Assembly: GCF_017565705.1 (NCBI RefSeq)
Contig: NZ_JAGDYL010000018.1
Coordinates: 1 to 64,000 of the forward strand
Length of the DNA stretch: 64,000 nt
Direction: 5' to 3'
DNA from: Leucobacter ruminantium
Lineage (GTDB): Bacteria; Actinomycetota; Actinomycetes; Actinomycetales; Microbacteriaceae
Shown: one piece after another, positions 34,015 to 42,656 of the stretch
Position numbering within the stretch: position 1 is the stretch's first letter
Layout of the letters: each line of letters opens with the position of its first letter
Notes under the pieces: model-generated
Seen by the model: only the letters and a program-made list of their open reading frames with translations
Databases searched by the model: none
Told to the model about the DNA's origin: nothing
Translations under genes and position numbers: made by a program

Positions 34015-34185
34015 CTTTCATCCATTCCGATAGGCGCGCACATCGGTGTGCACGGGAACATTATGAACCCCCTGGGTCAGCTCCGCATATCGATCGTGTT
34101 TCGCGTGAGTTACGGCGCGAGGCCCTGCGGCCCGCGGTGCTCGGCCGCGAGCGGGCGGGCGGTCCTGTGCGCGAGCGGCGAGGGA

Positions 34186-35031
34186 TCACCGCAGGTGCTC
34201 GACGTCGCCCGCGGCCACCGTGAGCTCGCCCCCGGTGGGCAGATCGACGATGAGGGATCCGTCCTCGGCCAGCGCTCGGGCGCGCCCGTCGAAGACCTCG
34301 CCGCCCGGCAGATGCACGCGCACCTCCGTGCCGAGTGTCAGCGACGAACGCGCGACCCGTGCCCGCACCGCCGCGGGCTGCTCGGCAGCGACTGCGGCGA
34401 GGCGCAACAGCTCGGCGGCGTAGGCGGCGATCACCTCGTCGGCGAGCCGCTGCCCCGCGGCGTCGGCCAGGGTCTCCGCACCTCCGACGTCCGCCCCCGC
34501 GGCGAGCAGGGAGGTGGCGCGCTCGGTCGGCAGTTCCCACTCGGGCAGCAGCAGATTGATACCCGTGCCCACGATCACCGAGCCGTCGAGCAGCAGCTCG
34601 CAGAGGATGCCGACGAGCTTCAGGCCGGGCCGCCCCGCCATCGCGTCCTCCTCGTCTCGCACATGCACGTCATTGGGCCACTTCAGCCCGACGCGCATCC
34701 CCGCCCCGAAATACGGTTGCAGTGCCGCGCTCATCGCGGCCCCCGCGATGAGCGGCAGCCAACCCGGGCCGAGCGCTCCCCCGAACCCGCGCACGAGCAG
34801 CGAGGCGGCGACCGCGGCGTCTGGCGGCGTGACCCAGCCGCGGTCGAGACGGCCGCGGCCCGCGGTCTGGTTCGCCGTCGCGAGCAGGGTGCCGTGCGGC
34901 AGGGATCCCTCGCCCGCGTCGACGGCGGGCCCCGCCCCCGTCGCGAGATCGCGCAGCTCCGCGTTCGTGGAGGGAGAGGTCTCGCGCCAGATGACCCGCG
35001 GCAGCAGTTCCCGGGTGCGACTCAGTTCCAT
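34186..35031 (-). CDS. birA: Biotin-[acetyl-CoA carboxylase] ligase
   Basis: Class I biotin protein ligase of about 281 residues without a DNA-binding domain. Catalytic TANQTAGRGRLDRGW (biotinyl-AMP loop), GLKWPNDVHV, and KLVGILCE are present; a short C-terminal cap follows. It attaches biotin to the lysine of the carboxylase alpha chain encoded at 57964 and lies back to back with the beta chain gene. ATG at 35031 is chosen over GTG 35040 because a TAGCGT box ends 7 bases upstream. Confidence 0.92.
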   Translation of the reverse strand: MELSRTRELLPRVIWRETSPSTNAELRDLATGAGPAVDAGEGSLPHGTLLATANQTAGRGRLDRGWVTPPDAAVAASLLVRGFGGALGPGWLPLIAGAAMSAALQPYFGAGMRVGLKWPNDVHVRDEEDAMAGRPGLKLVGILCELLLDGSVIVGTGINLLLPEWELPTERATSLLAAGADVGGAETLADAAGQRLADEVIAAYAAELLRLAAVAAEQPAAVRARVARSSLTLGTEVRVHLPGGEVFDGRARALAEDGSLIVDLPTGGELTVAAGDVEHLR

Positions 35032-35038
35032 GTCAGCC

Positions 35039-35044
35039 ACGCTA
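35039..35044 (-). promoter_or_regulatory. -10 box of birA (leaderless)
   Basis: On the minus strand TAGCGT ends 7 bases before the ATG at 35031. It overlaps the alternative GTG start. Confidence 0.45.
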
Positions 35045-35131
35045 TCGCCCCGGAAGGGCTTCGTAGGGTTCCGACCAAGGAAATCGGAACCGATTGGAGG
35101 AGTCGTCGGGCGAGGAGCATACGCCCCGCGA

Positions 35132-35137
35132 TAGGCT
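35132..35137 (+). promoter_or_regulatory. -10 box of the carboxylase beta-chain gene (leaderless)
   Basis: taggct ends 7 bases before GTG 35145, without a ribosome site. The same taggct-7-start arrangement is found at the alpha-chain gene (57951), so the two subunits may be made from matched leaderless mRNAs. Confidence 0.55.
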
Positions 35138-35144
35138 GGGCTGC

Positions 35145-36737
35145 GTGACTGGAGACAACGCCTCGCTCGCGACGACCGCGGGCCGCATCGCCGACCACCG
35201 CCTCAAGTATCAGGAGGCCGTGGGCGACCGCGATGCCGCAGCAGCAGCCAAGCAGCACCCCCGCGGCAAGATGACGGCCCGGGAGCGCATCGCCGCGCTC
35301 CTCGACCCGGGCTCCTTCGTCGAGTTCGACAAGTACGTGAAGCACCGCACCCACGGCTTCGGCATGGAGAACAGCCGCCCGTTCGGCGACTCCGTCGTCA
35401 CCGGCGCCGGCACCATCCACGGGCGGCAGGTCGTCGTCTACTCGCAGGACTTCACCACCTTCGGCGGCTCCCTCGGCGAGGTCGCGGGCGAGAAGATCGT
35501 GAAGGCCATGGAGTTCGCGCTCAAGACGGGCGCGCCGTGCATCGGCATCCTCGACTCCGGCGGAGCGCGCATCCAGGAGGGCGTCGTCTCGCTGTCGAAG
35601 TACGCGAACATCTTCCGGCTCAACACCGCCTGCTCCGGCGTGATCCCCCAGATCTCGATCGTCATGGGTCCCTCGGCGGGCGGCGCCGTCTACTCCCCCG
35701 CGCTCACCGACTTCGTGATCATGGTCGACAAGACCAGCCACATGTTCGTCACCGGCCCCGACGTCATCAAGACCGTCACTGGCGAGGAGGTCGGTTTCGA
35801 GGAGCTCGGCGGCGCGCTCACCCACAACAAGACGAGCGGCGTCTCGCACTACCTCGCGAGCGACGAGCACGACGCGCTCGACTACGCCCGCACGCTCATC
35901 AGCTACCTCCCCGACAACAACCTCGCCGAGGCGCCGATCTACGACAGCGACACCGCGCTGCAGATCACCGACGCCGACCGCAGGCTGAACACGATCATCC
36001 CCGACAGCCCGAACCAGCCCTACGACATGAAGACCGTCATCGAGGCCATCCTCGACGGCGGCGACTTCCTCGAAGTGCAGCCGCTGTTCGCCCCGAACAT
36101 CCTCATCGGCTTCGGCCGCGTCGAGGGCCGCACGGTCGGCATCGTGGCGAACCAGCCCAATCAGATGGCGGGCACGCTGAACATCGACGCGAGCGAGAAG
36201 GCCGCGCGCTTCGTGCGCTTCTGCGACGCGTTCTCGATCCCGATCCTCACCCTCGTCGACGTTCCCGGCTACCTGCCCGGCACCGACCAGGAGTTCCAGG
36301 GCGTCATCCGGCGCGGTGCGAAGCTGCTCTACGCCTACGCCGAGGCCACCGTGCCGCTCGTCACGATCATCACGCGCAAGGCGTACGGCGGGGCCTACAT
36401 CGTGATGGGTTCGAAGCAGATGGGCGCCGACTTCAACATCGCCTGGCCCACCGCAGAGATCGCCGTCATGGGCGGTGCCGGCGCCGTCAACATCCTGTAC
36501 CGCAAGGAGCTGGCCGCCGCCGCCGAGCGCGGTGAGGACGTCGAGGCCCTGCGCTCCGAGCTGACCGCGAAGTACACGGCCGATGTCTCCTCCCCGTTCC
36601 TCGCGGCCGAGCGCGGCGAACTCGACAACGTGCTCGAGCCCGCGGGCACCCGCCTCGCGGTCATCAAGGCACTGCGAGGCCTGCGCGGCAAGCGCGACGA
36701 GCTCCCCGCGAAGAAGCACGGGAACATCCCGCTCTAG
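35145..36737 (+). CDS. accD: Acyl-CoA carboxylase beta (carboxyltransferase) chain
   Basis: 530 residues of the AccD5/PccB type, transferring CO2 from biotin to acetyl- or propionyl-CoA. Two crotonase folds: oxyanion holes in [14 protein letters not shown] and in the C-terminal [27 protein letters not shown] and [14 protein letters not shown] are family signatures. The length and the KHGNIPL end are typical. It is followed by the epsilon subunit gene and works with the biotinylated alpha chain at 57964. Substrate choice (acetyl versus propionyl) cannot be settled by eye. Confidence 0.93.
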   Translation: MTGDNASLATTAGRIADHRLKYQEAVGDRDAAAAAKQHPRGKMTARERIAALLDPGSFVEFDKYVKHRTHGFGMENSRPFGDSVVTGAGTIHGRQVVVYSQDFTTFGGSLGEVAGEKIVKAMEFALKTGAPCIGILDSGGARIQEGVVSLSKYANIFRLNTACSGVIPQISIVMGPSAGGAVYSPALTDFVIMVDKTSHMFVTGPDVIKTVTGEEVGFEELGGALTHNKTSGVSHYLASDEHDALDYARTLISYLPDNNLAEAPIYDSDTALQITDADRRLNTIIPDSPNQPYDMKTVIEAILDGGDFLEVQPLFAPNILIGFGRVEGRTVGIVANQPNQMAGTLNIDASEKAARFVRFCDAFSIPILTLVDVPGYLPGTDQEFQGVIRRGAKLLYAYAEATVPLVTIITRKAYGGAYIVMGSKQMGADFNIAWPTAEIAVMGGAGAVNILYRKELAAAAERGEDVEALRSELTAKYTADVSSPFLAAERGELDNVLEPAGTRLAVIKALRGLRGKRDELPAKKHGNIPL

Positions 36738-36792
36738 GCGAGGGATCGCCGCCCACCGCCGCAGGCCGGGCGAGCATCGCGAGAGGATCATC

Positions 36793-37068
36793 ATGAACGA
36801 CACCGCACTGCCGCCCGACGCATCGGCGCGCGACGCCGCGCGACGCGAGGGGCTCGGCGAGCACGACGACGCCGCGCGCGGCGAGGACATCCGCTTCGAG
36901 ACCCGCCGGGTCAGCGACGAGGAGCGCGCCGCGGTGATCGCGGTGCTCACGCAGGTGCGCACGGAGGAGACGCAGCGGGTGAAGCGGGTCGAGCGCCGCG
37001 ACCGCGAGCCGTGGGCGCGCTCGCAGCGCGTGCCCGAGGGCATCGGCGACCTGCTGCTCGACGGCTAG
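36793..37068 (+). CDS. Acyl-CoA carboxylase epsilon subunit
   Basis: 91 residues; ATG 36793 with gagagga 6 bases upstream. The middle, EERAAVIAVLTQVRTEE, and the C-terminal PWARSQRVPEG match the short AccE subunits that hold alpha and beta chains together in actinobacteria. Position right after the beta-chain gene is the usual one. The N-terminal half is acidic and probably disordered. Confidence 0.8.
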   Translation: MNDTALPPDASARDAARREGLGEHDDAARGEDIRFETRRVSDEERAAVIAVLTQVRTEETQRVKRVERRDREPWARSQRVPEGIGDLLLDG

Positions 37069-37133
37069 GGATCGCAGCGCCGTTCGGTTAGGGATCCGTG
37101 GCTGATTCGCGATGATCGGCCCGCTCCTCAAAG

Positions 37134-38003
37134 CTAGTGCGCGGGCTCGAACAGTCGTCCCGTGCCGAGGGGTTCTGATCGGAAATCATCGAGCGAGCGT
37201 ACAGCGACGTCGTTGAGGCTCCATGCTTCCAAGGCTGCTTCAAACGCGTCCGTGCGCCACTGCGCTTCACGCTGCGACGTGGGCGGATCGTAGATCACGT
37301 TCACGGGCACATCCGAATCAACAATCACAGTCCGTGCCGCGCCCAAGCTCATCTCAGCACCGCCGTCGCGGAGCCTCGTCAGGAAGTAGTTCGAGGCTTG
37401 CACCTGCTGCTCGAGCAGCTCGACATTGGCGATGTTGAACGCCCACACGTTCAACAGGTCATCCGTTCGATGGTCTCGACGCATGAAGTCGAACGTGCTC
37501 CGCTGTTTCCCGATGGAAGCTTTCGGCTGCACGAACAGATCCCGTCCGAGAGCGAGGTCGAACTCGAACTGCAACGTGTCACGCACCTCTGCACGCATCG
37601 AAGTCCGCGACAGCGTTCGCTGCCGCTTGACTGTTTCACGCTCGACCAGGTGCGGGAACAGCAGGGCTACGCCTTCCGCGGCAGAGGGCACCTCGATGGT
37701 GTTGGGTTCAGAGAACTGCACGGAGTTCGCCTGCCTGGTGCGCAGGTGACCAACCCATCCGCTACTGACGGGCTCGCCGTCGAACTCGATGCTGCTGTGT
37801 CGTTCAACGCGTCGCTCGAGCCATGACACCCAGGGTCTGAGTTCGTGCAGATCGGTGCCGAGCCGGCCACGGTTGCGCACCGCTCTAGTATCGAAGCGCA
37901 CGGCCCAATCGCTGCCATCGCGCCCGCACAGGATGCCAATGTTGGTGAACTCGCCTCTGGCGATGTTTGGCACATACCGAATGATCCAGTATTGATAGCT
38001 CAT
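37134..38003 (-). CDS. DUF3037-family protein
   Basis: 289 residues beginning YQYWIIRYVPNIARGEFTNIG, the hallmark of DUF3037 (a strand with a polar motif RGEF.N.G). The rest, with GHLRTRQANSVQF and FDFMRRDHRTDDLL, is conserved in the longer members. It starts 12 bases after the HipA-like gene behind a strong aaggaggtg site, so both are co-translated. DUF3037 genes are recurrently linked to HipA-like kinase genes; the role is unknown, and an antitoxin, substrate or nucleic-acid enzyme would all fit. GC is visibly lower than around it. Confidence 0.75.
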   Translation of the reverse strand: MSYQYWIIRYVPNIARGEFTNIGILCGRDGSDWAVRFDTRAVRNRGRLGTDLHELRPWVSWLERRVERHSSIEFDGEPVSSGWVGHLRTRQANSVQFSEPNTIEVPSAAEGVALLFPHLVERETVKRQRTLSRTSMRAEVRDTLQFEFDLALGRDLFVQPKASIGKQRSTFDFMRRDHRTDDLLNVWAFNIANVELLEQQVQASNYFLTRLRDGGAEMSLGAARTVIVDSDVPVNVIYDPPTSQREAQWRTDAFEAALEAWSLNDVAVRSLDDFRSEPLGTGRLFEPAH

Positions 38004-38015
38004 GTTGGCACCTCC

Positions 38016-38780
38016 TTACGGGTATCGGCTCTGCTTGGCTGCCGCACGGAGACGATCTGCGACTCCGGGAATGCGCGCATGTAGCAGAGAAGCGACTTCG
38101 AGCAGTTCTGCGGGCGTAGTATTCCAGTCTAAAGGCACCTGACCGGTGATGGTCTGGATTGTTTCGAGGCCGAGGTACGCGACCTGAGTTGCAGCATCGT
38201 TCAATGCTCGGGCGGATGCTACTCCTGCATCGATATCGTGTTGCCAGGCCCCTGTGCCGATGCGGCGCAACGATGGGAGATCCCAGTCTGTCTCTCCTGC
38301 GAGCCAAAGGCCATGATCGAACGACCAAATGCTGTAGTCGTCCGTGGTCTGATGCAGCCATTGCGGGTCAACCCCCATGCAGAGGTCCCACATCGCCAGA
38401 ATGAATGCCTGCCTCCGACGATTGTCATCTCGCTTCGAATAGGTACCCCAATCATCAGACTCGATCACATCCGGAACGTTCAATGAACCGTGCCCGATGC
38501 CCGCGTTCATCGAGCGACCGTCTGAGTAGACCAGTCCGAGAGCGCCCGGAATCTCGACGAGCACGTTGGAGGGTACCGGAGCCCCGATCGCACGACCGAT
38601 CCCGTATGCGATGACCTCGGCAACGAGCGCACGCGGCCCTTGCGGACTATCGGGCGCTTTCACCCAATATTGTTGCCCGTCGGAAGCCACAGCGAGGAAG
38701 GCCTCAGAACCCGACCCGGTCTGTCGCACTCGTGTGACGAGCCGCACGCGAGGTAGAGATGACGGGGACTGCCCAAGCAT
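38016..38780 (-). CDS. HipA-like kinase
   Basis: 254 residues of a compact HipA/PI4K-like kinase fold without the HipA N-terminal domain. Candidate catalytic parts are Lys41 (QQYWVKAPD), Glu55, the catalytic-loop Asp138 in MGVDPQWLHQ and the metal Asp155 in SFDHG. The loop Asn that normally follows the catalytic Asp by five residues reads Gln or His here, so activity is not assured. HipA kinases phosphorylate tRNA synthetases or other targets and act in toxin-antitoxin or phage defence modules. No HipB-type DNA-binding partner is present; the partner is DUF3037. ATG 38780 lies 6 bases from a TAGTCT box. Confidence 0.72.
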   Translation of the reverse strand: MLGQSPSSLPRVRLVTRVRQTGSGSEAFLAVASDGQQYWVKAPDSPQGPRALVAEVIAYGIGRAIGAPVPSNVLVEIPGALGLVYSDGRSMNAGIGHGSLNVPDVIESDDWGTYSKRDDNRRRQAFILAMWDLCMGVDPQWLHQTTDDYSIWSFDHGLWLAGETDWDLPSLRRIGTGAWQHDIDAGVASARALNDAATQVAYLGLETIQTITGQVPLDWNTTPAELLEVASLLHARIPGVADRLRAAAKQSRYP

Positions 38781-38786
38781 AGTTCG

Positions 38787-38792
38787 AGACTA
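38787..38792 (-). promoter_or_regulatory. -10 box of the HipA-like/DUF3037 pair (leaderless)
   Basis: On the minus strand TAGTCT ends 6 bases before ATG 38780. There is no operator palindrome nearby, in line with the absence of an autoregulating antitoxin. Confidence 0.5.
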
Positions 38793-38894
38793 CCGGCTCA
38801 CCGGACACGGGTCAGGAGTAATGCGAGAAGAAGGTCGGCCCGTCGAAGCCGCGGCCTCATACTGCGAGGAGGCGCCGACTGCGACCCTCCCCGC

Positions 38895-38900
38895 TAGGCT
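38895..38900 (+). promoter_or_regulatory. -10 box of the Nudix gene (leaderless)
   Basis: taggct ends 7 bases before ATG 38908, without a ribosome site. Confidence 0.5.
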
Positions 38901-38907
38901 GTCGGGC

Positions 38908-39612
38908 ATGGGTGGGAGCGTCGAGGATGTGCAGCGGGACCTCAGCGCGCTCATGGCGCGGGAGGTGGCCCTGGAGTTCGAACCGCAGGGGCCGCTCGCC
39001 GATCGGCCGCTGCGGCGATCCTCGGTGCTGATCCTGTTCGGCGCGCTCGACCGCGTCCCGGCCCGCCGCGCATCCGAAGCGCCGCTCGAAGCCCCCGTGC
39101 CTCCCGAGCTCGATCTGCTGCTGACGCGGCGCGCCGACGGCATGCGCCACCATCCGGGGCAGATCGCCTTCCCCGGCGGCGGGGCGGAGCCCTCGGACGG
39201 CGGGGACCCCGCGCGCACGGCGCTGCGGGAGGCATGGGAGGAGACCGGCCTCGATCCGTCGGGCGTCGAGGTGCTCGGCTCGCTGCCCGAGGTGCACATC
39301 CCCGTCAGCAACAACCTCGTCACTCCGGTGATCGGCTGGTGGCGGTTGCCGAGCGAGGTCGCAGCCGACCATTCGGAGTCGGTCGACGTGTTCCGGGTTC
39401 CCGTCGCCGAGCTGCTCGACCCGGCCAGGCGAGGCACCTCGGTGCTGGAGCGGGGACCGCTGGTGCACCGGGGCGCCGCCTTCCGTCTCGACGACCGCTT
39501 CGGCGGTCACGTCGTCTGGGGGTTCACCGGCATCCTGCTCGCGACTCTCTTCGATCGGCTCGGCTGGGCGGTGCCGTGGGATCGGGAGCACACCTTCGCC
39601 GTGCAGCCGTAA
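38908..39612 (+). CDS. Nudix hydrolase, CoA pyrophosphatase type
   Basis: 234 residues. The extended signature HHPGQIAFPGGG followed by ALREAWEETGL is the CoA pyrophosphatase (NudL/YeaB) form of the Nudix box, which cleaves CoA and its derivatives to 3',5'-ADP and phosphopantetheine. A C-terminal WGFTGILLATLFDRL completes the fold. ATG 38908 fits the -10 box just upstream. Convergent with the LuxR-type regulator. Confidence 0.85.
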   Translation: MGGSVEDVQRDLSALMAREVALEFEPQGPLADRPLRRSSVLILFGALDRVPARRASEAPLEAPVPPELDLLLTRRADGMRHHPGQIAFPGGGAEPSDGGDPARTALREAWEETGLDPSGVEVLGSLPEVHIPVSNNLVTPVIGWWRLPSEVAADHSESVDVFRVPVAELLDPARRGTSVLERGPLVHRGAAFRLDDRFGGHVVWGFTGILLATLFDRLGWAVPWDREHTFAVQP

Positions 39613-39673
39613 GACGCCGGCAGCGCGACATCTCGCGCCGCGGCGTCCCGCGCCGAGCCGTCTCTCCCGCCCG

Positions 39674-42235
39674 TCAATCCTCGCCCGCGCGGTCGATGAG
39701 CCCCATGCTCCTGGCCCTCTGCACCGCCTCGTCGCGCTGGGAGACCCGCAGCTTCCGGAAGACGCTGCGCAGATGGAACTTGACCGTGTTCTGGGTGACG
39801 AACAGCACCTCGGCCGCCTCGGCGACGGTGCTCGCTCCGCGGCCGAACGCTCCGAGGGTGCGGAGTTCGGCGCGCGACAGCGCCTCGTACTGCACGCAGC
39901 GCAGGGTCTCGGGCAGTCCCTCGAGGCGCGCGATCAGCTCGCCGCCCCACGGTCGCGCCGACGCGCGCCCCGCGAGAGCGAGCAGGGCGTCGTAGGGGAC
40001 CATCGTGAGAGGGCTGGTGAGGCCGTGGTCGCGCATCAGCTCGATCGCGGTCGCGAACGCCGAGTCCGCGCCTTCCGCATCGCCCCGCTGCTCGAGCGCC
40101 GCGGCGAGCAGCAGCCCCGAATCGGCGGCGAGGCGCGGCGTCGATTCGGCGCGCAGCAGCGCCCGCGCCACCTTGATCGCCCCTTCGCGGTCTCCCATCA
40201 GCAGCTTCAGCCTCGCCTGCGCCGCCACCGCGTCGGGCAGAGCTTCGGGCAGTTCCGCGAGCAGCTGCGCGGCGGAGCCGTAGTCGCCGAGCACCGCGTT
40301 CAGGTTGGCGGCGTGGATGGCCAGCACTCCCTTGAAGAAGGCGGTCGCGCGGAACGCCGCCTCGGCCTCTCGCGCACGGCGGGCGATCAGGTCGAGTGCG
40401 GCGCGGCAGCCCTCCTGCTCACGCGCAGCCGTGGCCTCCGCGATCGCCAGGATGGGCCACTGCTCGACGCGGGTGATCAGCGGCCCGAGCGCCGAGAGCC
40501 GGTCCCGCAGCTGCGCCATGCGCGCGGCCTCGATGTCGGCGAAGGCGCGCGCGGCGACGCCGTTCACCCAGCTCAGGTGCGGGCTTCTCAGGCCGGCACG
40601 GGCCTCGGTCTCCTCGGCTCGCGCGATGTGCTCGTGCACCTGCGCGATGTCGCCGCGCAGCGCGGCGACGATCGAGAGCCCGTACCAGCCGCGGATCTGC
40701 TCGCCCTCGTTGCCCTGCTGTTCGGCGCTCGCGAGCGCCCACGAGAAGCTTCTCCTGCCGAGCGCGAGATCGCCTGCGAGCACGCCCGTGAGCGCGCTGA
40801 TGGCGTGGAGGATGGACAGGGAGCGCTCCAGCAGCTTGGTGGTGCGCTCAGACTCGTCGAACAGCCGCTGCTCGAGATCGCGGGCGAGCCGCAGCGACTC
40901 GCCCCCGTTGCCGCGCATCCGTTCGGCGGCGACGAGGAGGGCGAGGGAGACGATGCGCAGTTCGCTGTCGGAGCTCCTGAGCGCTTCGCGCGCCGAGCTG
41001 CGCAACAGCCCGTGCAGCGCGTCGAGCTGGTCTCCCGGGGTCTCCGGCTCCGACATCTCGAGGATCAGTCGCGAGCCGACGAGCACCGCGAAGCCCCGGA
41101 TCTCGTCGAGCGGCAAGCGTCTGAGCAGCGCGAGCAGGCCGGTGTGGGAGTCGACCACTTCGAGGAAGTCGCGCGCGATCGCCCGTGAGGCCTCTTCGAA
41201 GGCGCCGAGCTCGATGAGCTGGCGCACGGCCGGGAAGGGCGCGTCGCGGGCGAGTTCTCGCGCGCTGCGCCGTTGGAGCTCCCGTGCCCGCGGATCCCCG
41301 AACTCCTGGAGCGCGCGGGAGCGCAGCGTGCTCGCGAATCCGGGGTGACCCACGAGACGGATGGTGTCGGAGTACCAGTTGCGGCTCAGCAGTCCGAGTT
41401 CGCACAGCTCGCGCACCACCTCGAGGGTCTCCGCGTAGCCGAGCTCGAGCACCTCGCTCACGAGGTCGACGCTGACGAGCTCGCAGAGCGCCGCGAGCAG
41501 CAGCACGGAGCGCCCCCGGGGGTGCACGATCCGCTGACTGTGCTGCACGACGAAGCGCGCGAGCTGGGAGTCGAGGTCGCGCTGCTCACCGCCCTCGGCC
41601 AACTGCTGCACGACGAGCCGCACGGCGACCGGCCAACCCCCGGAGGACTCGTGGAGCGCATCGACGGCGCGCGGCCCGCCGACGCCGTAGAGCGCCGCCA
41701 TGGCGGCGGTCTCCTCGCGGGTGAAGGCGAGACGATCGGCGTCGATCAGTTCGAACGGCGTACGGCTCGTGACGAGCGGGCCGTCGAGAGCGGCGAAGCG
41801 GCGCGAGAGCGCCACGATGTAGAGGTGCTCGCTCAGTCCGAGCAGTTCGGCCACCTCGAGGTCGAACGACGCCTCGGTGGAGTTCTGGTAGTCGTCGATC
41901 ACGAGCACGGTCGGCGCGCCCAGTCGGGAGACGGCTCGCTGCACGGCCCGTTTCGCGCCCGCCCTCCTGCCGTCCGATCCCTCGCCCGCGGGGTTCAGCG
42001 CGTCGAGCAGCGCGGCCCAGAAGGCGGACGCGCCGCTCCCCATCTCGGGCGAACGCATCCAGAGCACTTCCCGGTCGCCGAAGGCCCCGCCCCGGGCCCA
42101 CTGCGCCGCGAGCACGGTCTTGCCCATGCCCGCCGGCGCGAAGATCAGCGTCAGCGGAGGAAGATCGCCCTCGGGCCCGACCGGGATCAGCCGAGATCTC
42201 TCCAGGGCTCGGAACCGGATCGCGGGTATCACCAC
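39674..42235 (-). CDS. Large ATP-binding LuxR (MalT-like) regulator
   Basis: 853 residues in MalT/LAL layout: a Walker A loop APAGMGKT at residues 33-40, Walker B VLVIDDYQN, a long alpha-helical sensor with TPR-like repeats (about 320-760), and a C-terminal LuxR-type HTH with VAEAAEVLFVTQNTVKFHLRS. Such STAND proteins oligomerise on an inducer and ATP to activate transcription. The target is not evident; the gene is alone. GTG start 42235. Compared with canonical LuxR HTHs, the segment before VLFVTQNTVK is shortened (LGAFGRGASTVAEAAE). Confidence 0.85.
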   Translation of the reverse strand: MVIPAIRFRALERSRLIPVGPEGDLPPLTLIFAPAGMGKTVLAAQWARGGAFGDREVLWMRSPEMGSGASAFWAALLDALNPAGEGSDGRRAGAKRAVQRAVSRLGAPTVLVIDDYQNSTEASFDLEVAELLGLSEHLYIVALSRRFAALDGPLVTSRTPFELIDADRLAFTREETAAMAALYGVGGPRAVDALHESSGGWPVAVRLVVQQLAEGGEQRDLDSQLARFVVQHSQRIVHPRGRSVLLLAALCELVSVDLVSEVLELGYAETLEVVRELCELGLLSRNWYSDTIRLVGHPGFASTLRSRALQEFGDPRARELQRRSARELARDAPFPAVRQLIELGAFEEASRAIARDFLEVVDSHTGLLALLRRLPLDEIRGFAVLVGSRLILEMSEPETPGDQLDALHGLLRSSAREALRSSDSELRIVSLALLVAAERMRGNGGESLRLARDLEQRLFDESERTTKLLERSLSILHAISALTGVLAGDLALGRRSFSWALASAEQQGNEGEQIRGWYGLSIVAALRGDIAQVHEHIARAEETEARAGLRSPHLSWVNGVAARAFADIEAARMAQLRDRLSALGPLITRVEQWPILAIAEATAAREQEGCRAALDLIARRAREAEAAFRATAFFKGVLAIHAANLNAVLGDYGSAAQLLAELPEALPDAVAAQARLKLLMGDREGAIKVARALLRAESTPRLAADSGLLLAAALEQRGDAEGADSAFATAIELMRDHGLTSPLTMVPYDALLALAGRASARPWGGELIARLEGLPETLRCVQYEALSRAELRTLGAFGRGASTVAEAAEVLFVTQNTVKFHLRSVFRKLRVSQRDEAVQRARSMGLIDRAGED

Positions 42236-42656
42236 AACACTCCCAGACTCGTACGGAGCTCGAAGCCGCGCGGCGCCTCACCCCCCGACGAAGCACCACC
42301 TCAACCGCGATCCGAGACCCTGCAGTTCCCCTGTCGAAAGGGTATCACGCGCGTCGGGCGCCGCATCGCGGCGGGGCCGCGGGGAGCCGGAGGCGTTGTC
42401 TGGAGTGAACGGGCGGGGGAAGCACCCGGGGAGATGGCCTCGCCCCGCCCGTGCGACGACCACCTCGGCTTATCGGGGATGACGCGCCGCAAGTCGATCG
42501 TCGAGCGAGTCCGGGTCGAGATAACTCGCAGCCGGACCGCTGCTTCCGACTGTAGATCCCGTAAGCGCCCGCCCCGCCGTTTCAGCCCCCGGAACCACCC
42601 TCCCCGGGCCCCAAATCCCACCCGTCGACGCGGCAGACCGTCCGTTCCGCGTGCGC
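42236..42656. other. Gene-free stretch with one hairpin
   Basis: 421 bases between the stop of the dGTPase gene and the start of the LuxR gene, both leftward. The only structure I see is acgggcgggg (42409-42418) pairing with ccccgcccgt (42443-42452), a 10-bp GC stem with a 24-base loop. Short open frames on both strands look random. It should hold the regulator's promoter and could hold a small RNA, but no motif proves this. Confidence 0.5.

Noticed and set aside
36583-37068. A 161-codon reading of the region after accD
   Set aside because: It starts in another frame within accD. The 91-residue frame from ATG 36793 has a ribosome site and matches the epsilon subunit.
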